The notes beneath the pieces were generated by a model that was given only the letters and a program-made list of their open reading frames with translations, searched no databases and had not been told where the DNA came from. From Platanthera guangdongensis (taxonomy: Eukaryota > Streptophyta > Magnoliopsida > Asparagales > Orchidaceae): a DNA stretch of 64,000 nucleotides. The position numbers and the translations under genes were made by a program. Location: the NCBI GenBank assembly GCA_039583875.1, contig CM077165.1, positions 66,824,757-66,888,756 of the forward strand. The letters run 5' to 3'. This document shows, piece after piece, positions 56,285-64,000 of this stretch (within the stretch, counting starts at the first letter, position 1; every line of letters starts with the position of its first letter).

Positions 56285-56400
56285 ATTGGTATCAGAGTTG
56301 TACCATAACTTTCAATTGGTATCAGAGCTGTACCATAACTTTCAATTGGTATCAGAGTTGTACCATAACGTTTAATTGGTATCAGAGTCAGGTTCTTTGG
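56281..56400 (+). repeat. Fourfold repeated PBS region of element G
   Basis: Three full 30-bp units and one partial unit start TTCAATTGGTATCAGAG at 56281, 56311, 56341 and 56371. Each contains TGGTATCAGAG, the initiator-Met tRNA complement. The first follows the LTR end. Confidence 0.93.
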
Positions 56401-56464
56401 TTGTACAGGCTAACACTTGAACCAAAAAATCCTTGACAGATATTATTTTACTTTAGTTTTTATC

Positions 56465-57178
56465 ATGGCACAAAATGAAGAGTTTTCAAGCACCATACCT
56501 CCTATGTGCAATCTAGACAAGCTTGCACTATGGAAGGCAAGGATTAGGATTTTTATGAATTCTATTGATGAAGCCATTTATAACTCCATTTTGACAGGAC
56601 CTTATCAAGCATTGGAAACAACAAGCATCAATGTTGTTCCATCACCTCAATGGATAGAAGCCCAGAAAAGGCTAAAGATTATTGATGCACAAGCAATGAA
56701 CATTCTTGCAAAATCAATGTCTGATGACATTTATCAGGAAGTTGCTGAATGTTCATCAGCAAAAGATATTTGGGACTCCCTCATAGCAATGGTTGCTGGA
56801 TCAGCTAAAGAAAGAAACTTTGAAGCTGAAACTTGGAGTGACTCTGAAGCTTCATCCTGTACAACTGAAGATGAAGACGAGTCAAGAGCAAGAGAATTTT
56901 GCCTAATGGTAATAAATGCATCTTGTAGTAACCCTGTTGAAGAATCAGACTCTGATGAAGAATTAGAATGTGAATCAGAAGAGGATATGGTAATCTGTTC
57001 CTTTGATTTCTCTTCAGAACATTTTAAAGAAGATTTTAAAATCCTATGTAAAGATTTAATTCAATCTGAGAAGGAAATAAAACTTCTCAGAGAGAAAGTA
57101 AGTAATTTATCTTCTGCAAACATAAAATTGAAAGAAGATTTAAAAAATACTTTTGAACAAATAGCCTCATTAGAATAA
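56465..57178 (+). pseudogene. gag: Copia-type Gag of element G (truncated)
   Basis: ATG 56465 starts a 237-residue frame with a short UBN2-type core (LALWKARIRIFMNSID, AQAMNILAKSMSDDIYQEV, SAKDIWDSLIAM) and an acidic, coiled-coil-like second half. The frame stops at TAA 57176-57178, but coding-like sequence continues in the same frame to about 57400 with repeated NSSN residues caused by the TCGACGAA motif, so the stop is probably premature. No zinc knuckle or pol follows. Confidence 0.8.
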
Positions 57179-58171
57179 GTTAGAGGTAAAGAAAAGTTAA
57201 TAGATTTAGACAAAATCACTGAAGTTTTACCAAATCAAACTAAAAATCTTCAGAAAATTTTTGTTCAATATAATTCGTCGAACCAAGCTGGACGAAAACA
57301 ACACCATTCGTCGAACAAAGCTCGGTGGACTGTGAACAAAGATTTTGATCTTAACTGGTCAGGAATTTATGCTCGACAAAATAAATATGATTCGTCGAAC
57401 AGAGGTTGATGAAAGTGGAACAGAGAAAACAATTTCTATTATTCTCTAAGCAGAGATCGACGAAACCACTACCATTCGTCGAACTTAGTTCGACGAAATT
57501 ACCTTAATTCGTCGAACTCAAAATTTCAGAATAGAAATTTTTATTCTCTTCAGAATTATAATAACACTCAAAATTTTACAAATTCTTTTACCCAGTGGTT
57601 CTTCCCTTCTTGGAAATTTCATCCACTAGGTTATAAAAATCAACCTGAGTGTTCTCTTATTTCTAATTATTATAAAAGAGAACCAGGACCAAAGGTAATA
57701 TGGGTCCAGAACTCCAAACATCTCTTTTCAGGAAAAGACCTATCTTACCACAGAGGAACAATGGTATTTGATAGTAACCAAAAGCTATAGTCTCAGTCAA
57801 TATAGAGGAGACAATAGTAGCTGTATAGAGGGAGATTGTTTAGAAGGCTACAACAGCAGGGGGAGATTGTTTATTTTATAAAGAGGTTACAACAGTCAGC
57901 AGTTTCCATTATTCAAAAAATCAGAAATGGATTCAGTTATGCTGAAAGTTCAGTTGAAGATAAGCAAAAGTGCAGCTGACAACCTTAACAGATTCTTTTG
58001 CAACTGCTCCTTAGTTTTTAATTTTTGCTCTAAAATCTTTGTTATCTTTATTTTATTTTTCAAAGCACCCCTGTACATCTGCTGAAAAATTTATAATTCA
58101 AGCAGATTGTTTTTGCTTTGTATTTTATTTGTTTTTGTTTAAATAGTGTCATCACCCAAATAGGGGGAGAT
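57179..58171 (+). other. Degenerate 3' internal region of element G with several PPTs
   Basis: It holds decayed gag with TTCGTCGAA motifs to about 57530, then non-coding sequence. Polypurine tracts GAGGGAGATT (57826), CAGGGGGAGATTG (57859) and TAGGGGGAGATTT (58160, next to the LTR) occur in series. Confidence 0.7.
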
Positions 58172-58382
58172 TTTTGGAACCCTAGTTCTGATTTGGCAAA
58201 GGATCACTATTAGGATGTTTAGATTCACACAAAATGTATAGTCATGGGTCATTGGTTGACTTTGAGATTTGCCTCAGAAGGACTCTCTAGAATTGCTGAA
58301 AGAATTCCAAGAAATGCAATTTTGACAAAGTCAGGAACTCAGTTCGACGAACGTCGAACTCAGGTTGACTAACTCAGAGTTT
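58172..58382 (+). repeat. 3' LTR of element G, truncated
   Basis: It aligns with the first 210 bases of the 5' LTR. The first bases read TTTTGGAACCC instead of TGTTGGAACCC. LTR H follows. Confidence 0.88.
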
Positions 58383-59164
58383 GTTGGATTCCTAGTTGGA
58401 TTTGGGCTAGGTTCAATAAATTAGGATGTTTGACCCAACATGTATAGCTAGGGTCTTGTATGAGTCCTAGAGTATAGGCCATGTCCTTAGAGTCAACACT
58501 GCATGGACCAGCCATTAACAGACTGCAAAAGACTCAAGACTTAGAGAAATTTCAAAGACTCAGGAAAATGAGTTTGATGTTCGTCGAACTCAGGTCGACG
58601 AAAGTCGTGCTCAGCTCGACGAACTCAGAGACAATTCTCTGAGCTGAGCTCGACGAACTTGGTTCTTAGGTCGACGATTTATGGACATTATACTTCAACA
58701 TTCCAAGTCCAGAATTCCTTTCTCTGAACTCCAGTCGACGAACTTAGTTCTCAGGTCGACGAACCTAGTTCTCAGGTCGACAATTTCTGGATACTCTCTT
58801 CAACATCTTATTCCAGAAACATCAAAAAATTCTAAGTCCGGTAACACTTCACTGAACTCCAGTCAACGATTTCTGGTTCGACGAACTTAGACCACATCAT
58901 TGACAAGTTTTATCAAGTAGCAGTTAGCTGAACACTACTCAACGAAGTCATATTCTCAGCTCGACTATCTTGATACATAAAATTGGCAAGGTTCTGGAGA
59001 AAGCAGTTAACAGTTTTCAGGTCGACGATCTTGGATCTCAAGTCGACGAACAACTATTATCTGGTCGACGAATATATCTTTTAAGCTCGACGAACTGTGG
59101 ACCCAAGTCGACGAATTCTGTTCTTTGCTCAATGATTTCTGTGAAGTTCCTGAAAGTTAATAGT
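58383..59164 (+). repeat. Partial LTR H (G-related copia)
   Basis: It begins TGTTGGATTCC and shows the layout of LTR G with a long TCGACGA array (58570-59125). It is cut by LTR J. gagtt just before it would be its left TSD; the right one is outside. Confidence 0.75.
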
Positions 59165-60019
59165 TGCCTACCTAAATCACCTAGAGGGGGGTGAATATGT
59201 GAGATGTGCGTCTTTTTGCAGAATAAAAAATTTCAAACCAATGCACAAAACAATCTACCAATCAAACACAGATGAGGCAAGATTTATAGTGATTCCCCAA
59301 CCTTAGGTACATACAATTTCCCTCACCGATCTAGCAATACACTAGAGTCGACTACTCCACTATCTCGGATTAAAAATCAATCCTACCCTCGAAACAACGT
59401 TCCTACAAACTCGATCCACAAAACGGATCTACACTCGGAAGGTAAAACTTCCCACAATCTCGGACTTGAAAAACTCCTACACTCGGAGAAAACTTATCCT
59501 ACAATAATGAAATAAATTTATAATGAAATACAAACAGTGATCCCTTGTTCAGATCTGCAACAGTAAATCAGAAATTCCTTCTTCTAGGCTTGCGGCTTTA
59601 TCAGAATGTTGAAGAGGAATCTCGGCACGAATGGATCTGAACCTTCTTGGCTTCTCACGATCGATCTAATCAAAAAAATACGAAGTTGAGTGAATCTCGA
59701 TCTGGAAAGCTTTCTTGATCTGAATCATTAAAAGATGAAACCCTAGCCGGTCGGGAATCAGCGACGGCGGTGGCGGCAGCGGATTTCGTTTCTTGGAGAG
59801 AGAGAGAGGAGACAAAAAATCTTTAGAGAGTACGGCTGCAAAAACTTTCTTAAAATAATCTTCTTTGATAATTAGGATTTGTCGGTTTTGACAAGACCTT
59901 TTATAGGAGAGGAGAAGATTAGCCATAATTGAGTCATTATGAGAGACACGTGGACCAATCACGTCAAAGTTTATGAATATGACCGTTATACTGGACTTAA
60001 AGAATTTTCGGAAAAGTCA

Positions 60020-60641
60020 AAGTAAATTACTCGAGATGAAATAGACTACTTGAGTATATGCAGCACTACTCCAGTAGGTAGAAGATGACTACTCGAGTAC
60101 ATGAGAAAAACTACTCGAGAGGGAATGAGATCATTACTCGAGTACATGGATTCAACTACTCGAGTAAATAAGAATGAGAAAGATTCAGCTACTCGAGTAA
60201 CAAAAATGACTTACTCAAGTACTTGAGTACATACACGAGAGGTGGAGTATATTACTCGAGTATAAGAAATACTACTCGAGTATATAAGAATGAACTACTC
60301 GAGTATATAAGAACTACTCGAGTCATAGACTTAGAAAATTTCTGGAACATGAAAACTGAACTACTCGAGTATAGAAGTTGAACTACTCGAGACAAATAGA
60401 ACTACTCGAGTATATAAGATGACTACTGGAGTAATTCATTTAGAGAAATTTTCTGAAATGAAATTCTGGATTAATCGAGTATAAACACTGGACTACTTGA
60501 GTAAGTGAGAACTACACGAGAGTCAGAATTCAACTACCCGAGACAGAAGATAGAACCACTCGAGTATATGACTTAGGCTACTCGAGACCAATGGAACTAC
60601 TCGAGTATATAAGATAAAAATACTCGAGTATATAAGATGAC
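60020..60641. promoter_or_regulatory. U3 array of TACTCGAGTA palindromes in LTR J
   Basis: More than twenty CTCGAG-centred units, many of them the full ten-base palindrome, occur every 15-35 bases. The array resumes after K at 63856-64000. Confidence 0.75.
60637..60641. repeat. Left target-site duplication of solo LTR K (atgac)
   Basis: It matches 63851-63855 perfectly. Confidence 0.93.
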
Positions 60642-61618
60642 TGATTGGCCCGCGAACAGACTCTTACTGTGGTTGGTTCGGTGAGTCGATCGCCGCGGGC
60701 TTGCTAGGGTAGGCAAGTGCACCTATCGCAAGTAGTACTCGATATTCGGGAGAATACCGAGGTCGTATTATTCCCGGGAACGGGTTGATTACCCCTACTC
60801 CTCCGAAAACACTATTATTTTACCGAAATAGAAGTTGAGGGTTTTAAGTAAAATAGGAACGAAAATAGATTTTAAGAAAGTAGTCGATGAAGAGATAACT
60901 CCCGGTATCGAATTGCGTTAGGATTAAAAATAGATTTGAATAACTAGATATCTAAAGTTTCAATTTAATTAATGCGGAAACTTGGCCGTGGAGGTTCAAA
61001 ATAATGAGCTCACCTATCTCTAGGAATATCGCTCACCTAGACATTAAGGCTATTCGACCGGGCTCTCGTCCGACGAAGGATTCCCCTTAATGCCCGCAGT
61101 ACGCTAAGAACCCCGCTATTGGGTGGGGAACCCGATCCGGTAGAGTTAGCGCGCCTCCTCTCTCGAGGGTTAGTGCGGAACTCTATCTACCCAGGGGTGA
61201 TCTGTCCATATGCACGGCCTCTCGGCTAGCTAGCGTATGGATAACGGAAATAGAGCCCACACATCGATATGTGGGTCTACGCGTCGTTAACCCGGGGTAA
61301 ACCTTAAGTTTTTAATTAAATTGAAAAATTAGACATTTGGTTATTTAAAACATTTTAGATCCCAAAGCTCTTCGATACCGAGGGCTAAAAGAAATTAGCC
61401 ACTCATCGGAATGGGGAAAGCTTGTATGTTTGGTTATGCGAGCGTCCTAAACTATTCGCTGAAAGGTTATAAAGAAAATAAGAAAAAAAGCAAAATAACC
61501 TAATTTTAGAAAAGTTATTACAAATAAACACACCCGCACTCATTCAAACATATAACAAAAGGAAGAAATAAAACTAATTTACACATAAGAGAAAATTGCA
61601 TAATTGACATTTGCAGGT

Positions 61619-61954
61619 CCCACTCAAACGAGTGGGGGCGGGAAATAAAAGCTGAAAAGTGCATAATTGAAATTTGCAAGTCCCACTCAAACGAGTGGGG
61701 GCGGAAAATTAAAGCTGAAAATTGCAAGTCCTACTCAAACGAGTAGGACTGAAATGAAAGCGAGTCCTACTCAAACGAGTAGGAGAAAATAAATGCGATT
61801 ACAGGGCTTTCTTAAATATTTACATCAAAATACAGTCCGACCATTTAACTCCTAGCGAGTAGGCGGAAAATCAAATCCAGCCATTTAACTCAAGTGAGTA
61901 GGCGAAAAAAAAATAAAGATTGAAAATTACAAGTCCTACTCGAACGAGTAGGAC
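61619..61954. other. Five hairpins with a CAAACG-type loop in LTR K
   Basis: Stems are CCCACTC/GAGTGGG (61619-61636, 61682-61699) and GTCCTACTC/GAGTAGGAC or its shorter form (61728-61749, 61765-61784, 61933-61954), with loop AAAC or GAAC. C-G changes to T-A on both sides of the stem. Confidence 0.75.
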
Positions 61955-63129
61955 TGAAAATACAGACCGGCCATTTAACTCAAGTGAGTAGGCGGAAAAA
62001 TAAAAAATGAAAACACTTGCTTGAATGAAATCCAGCCAATTAACTCAAATGAGTAGGCGGAAAAATAAAAAACACACGCACTCTACTTGAATAAAATCCA
62101 GCCAATTAACTCAAATGAGTAGGCGGAAAAATAAAAACAACACGCGCACTCTACTTGAAAGTAATTACTCACGCACTCGACATAAATAAACACACACACA
62201 CACACTTGCATAATTTAACCTAGGAGGTGAAAAATATCTCATACACGCACACACTCGTGCTAAAATAATTGCAAAAATCAAAGTTATCGAAAAATTAAAA
62301 TGACTGCATTTCTACCGCTGGAATGCAGTAGAAATGCAAAAAAAGGCAAAATAAAAATTGTTTGAGCAAAAAGTTTTCAAATTAAAGTGAGAAGGGCAAG
62401 TGCCCGAAAAATTAAAACGTTTACATTTTTACCGTTAGATTTTGATAGAAATGCTAAAAAAGTGAAAATAAAAATTGTTTGAGCGAAAATATTTTTTGTG
62501 AGTACTTAAAATGCAAGTTTATGAAAAATAAAAATGACAATTTATATATTCTTATAGCCTTGTAAAATGGTTTAAAAAGAGGGAGTAAGCTAAAAAGAAG
62601 CAATAGTTTTATAGTTAGAACAAAGTAAAAGCTAAGTTAAGAGGAATGAGGACTACCTTTTTAATGTTTTACAAGTTCATAAAAACGCATTTTGAAGCAT
62701 GAAAATCCTAAATCTAACCAATTTTAAAGAGTTGAGAATGAAAACGGCCATAATAACGGCTATAAATTTTATTATAATTGAAAGGAAAACGTTAACATTT
62801 GCGTTTTAAAACATAATTTTTGCAATTTTAAGCTCATACACACACACACACGCATTATGAAAATAAAAATGAAAGTATATAAGATTGATGAAAAGGAGGC
62901 TATTTGGAGAAATTTCAAAGCATGTAAGATGAAATAACAACGATTTTTATTACAAAAAAGGGTGATTACAAGAGTTCAAACATACAAACTTAAAAAGGAG
63001 AGGGAGGGGGGATCCTTACATAGCACTAAAGTAACTCCAACAGCAGCCCTAATACATCAAAATGGTTCGGATTTTGGGAACCCTTAACTCATACAGCAGC
63101 TGCCTTTTTATAGGCAAAAATTTCCAAGT

Positions 63130-63690
63130 ACACGCCCTCCGACACGGGCGTGTCGGGGGGCGTGTCAGCACTATTTTACCGCGGGATTCGGCGATTTGAC
63201 GGATTTGACGGCGATTTGACTTTCCAGCCGAAAACGCGGCGGTCACGCCCCAGGTCACGGGCGTGACGGTGGGCGTGTCATTCGGCACTTTAAGGCGATG
63301 TTGACTTCGGGATTCGCCGGCGGCAGTTAGTCGGGCGGACACGGGCGTGTCGCACATCGGACACGGGCGTGTCTCTCTTGGGTTCGACGAACGTTGAGCG
63401 CGGAACATTGACCTGGCTGTCACGGGGCGTGTCGGGCTGCCACGGGCGTGTTGCACATCAGACACGGGCGTGGCCCTCTTGGGTCGACGAACATTGAGTT
63501 GAAATCGTCGAGCGGGATGGACACGGCTTGGTCACGCCCCGTGTCGGATTGACACGGGCGTGTCGAATTATGGAACACGGGCGTGTCAGGCTTTCCTCTT
63601 CAAAATTGGCCTCTTTTCGGGTTTTTGAGCTGTCACGCCCTGGTCACGGGTGTGACCAGCATGTCACGGGCGTGACATGTCATTTTTGCA
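63130..63690. promoter_or_regulatory. U3 array of GACACGGGCGTGTC motifs in LTR K
   Basis: About a dozen units CACGGGCGTG(T/A)C and related forms lie upstream of the TATA box in the LTR's sense. Confidence 0.7.
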
Positions 63691-63850
63691 GATTTTGACT
63701 TTTTTTCCTGAAAAAATAAAATAAAGCAAGTTAGTATAATATTTACAAAAATAGGAGCATTTTATTGAATAAAAACAAGTAGAAATGACAAAAATTAAAT
63801 AAAACGACTTAAGTAATGTACATAAAATTAGGTATATTTACAACTCATCA

Positions 63851-63855
63851 ATGAC
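63851..63855. repeat. Right target-site duplication of solo LTR K (atgac)
   Basis: It is identical to 60637-60641. Confidence 0.93.
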
Positions 63856-64000
63856 TTACTCGAGTATTTAACTTAGAAAAAAAATTCGAGAAGTAAATTT
63901 CTGTAAACTTGAGAGGTAAAAGGAAGCTACTCGAGTAATATCTTAACTACTCGAGTAAGAGTATTATTACTCGAGTATGAACTCAGTAACTTACTCGAGT
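63856..64000 (-). repeat. LTR J, continuation after solo LTR K
   Basis: TACTCGAGTA units resume exactly as before K and run to the window edge. Confidence 0.8.

Larger units (their letters stand above)
55003..58382 (+). mobile_element. Gag-only copia-like element G (3' LTR truncated)
   Basis: The 5' LTR (55003-56284), repeated PBS, gag, PPTs and the first 211 bases of the 3' LTR (58172-58382) are present; LTR H interrupts the rest. The internal part is only 1.9 kb with no pol, so it is non-autonomous. The LTR pair shows several differences over 200 bases, clearly more than in C. Confidence 0.88.
59165..60641 (-). repeat. Partial LTR J of a copia-like element, first part
   Basis: TGCCTACC and CACCTAGAGGGGGGTGAAT mark the downstream end of a copia LTR in minus orientation, as in element C. 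The TATA box TATAAAAGG is at 59897-59905 (minus strand); an array of TACTCGAGTA units lies upstream from about 60020. The LTR continues after solo LTR K and beyond the window, so the exact start is uncertain. Confidence 0.7.
60642..63850 (-). mobile_element. Solo LTR K, Ogre/Tat-like Ty3/gypsy
   Basis: The 3209-bp unit with TGATGAGTTG...CCAATCA ends on the minus strand sits between perfect 5-bp TSDs and has no internal genes, PBS or second LTR. Its ends and the GGCAAGTGCACC segment (about 60711) resemble LTRs of the Ogre/Tat group. It contains a TATA box (TATAAAAAGG, 63103-63112), an upstream ACACGGGCGTGT array (about 63130-63690), a run of hairpins (61619-61954) and short CA repeats near 62195 and 62830. 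No gene is seen in it; the open frame at 63049-63465 lies over the array. Confidence 0.88.

Noticed and set aside
60020..60641. CRISPR-like array of regularly repeated motifs
   Set aside because: Unit and spacer lengths are irregular, there are no cas genes, and the region is U3 of a plant LTR.
63049..63465. A 138-codon minus-strand frame in LTR K
   Set aside because: It covers the ACACGGGCGTGTC array and the presumed transcription start; composition follows the repeat, with no recognisable domain.

Overview
The window is repeat-only nuclear DNA of a flowering plant: I see no host gene, tRNA or rRNA, and every coding trace belongs to LTR retrotransposons. The polymerase genes are Ty3/gypsy chromovirus type (protease, RT, RNase H, DD35E integrase, C-terminal chromodomain; LTRs of about 5 kb; PBS TGGTATCAGAGC; best fit the Tekay/Del lineage), joined by SIRE-like Ty1/copia elements and one Ogre/Tat-like solo LTR. 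The species cannot be told from the sequence.

Layout. 1-12150 is a rearranged pile of family-A chromovirus LTRs: a truncated LTR (1-678), a complete + LTR (683-5365), 43 bp holding an inverted PBS, a complete - LTR (5409-10092), an inverted chromodomain tail (10093-10422), then a + RNase H/integrase fragment (10434-12065). 12151-51404 is a composite element E: a chimeric 5' LTR (A-like for about 1.1 kb, then a different family, D), a leader, an inverted scrap of A LTR, gag and pol (42080-46634), and an A-type 3' LTR (46720-51404). Nested in E are a complete chromovirus B (18154-33409, 5074-bp LTRs, TSD aagcc/aagct) and a complete gag-only copia element C (33807-42074, about 1555-bp LTRs, perfect TSD tcctc). 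E interrupts a decayed minus-strand chromovirus F (51405-54833). 54834-64000 is an onion of copia pieces: an integrase scrap, gag-only G, LTR H inside G, LTR J inside H, and solo LTR K (60642-63850, perfect TSD atgac) inside J.

How parts work together. In B and E gag and pol lie on opposite sides of a short AT-rich GT-AG interval (116 and 101 bp) whose removal fuses the frames exactly, so splicing looks like the switch between Gag and Gag-Pol. C and G keep LTRs, PBS, PPTs and gag but no pol, so they would depend on enzymes from other copia elements; C also carries a spliced-looking accessory gene on the opposite strand with its own promoter-like region.

The most unusual signals are not genes. 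The chromovirus LTRs share (i) a 91-bp block that is identical or nearly so between families whose flanks no longer align, (ii) arrays of hairpins with changing stems and a conserved TATGGGC-type loop, and (iii) a U5 structure with compensatory changes. Separately, every LTR family here carries, upstream of its TATA-like box, an array of its own short self-complementary motif.
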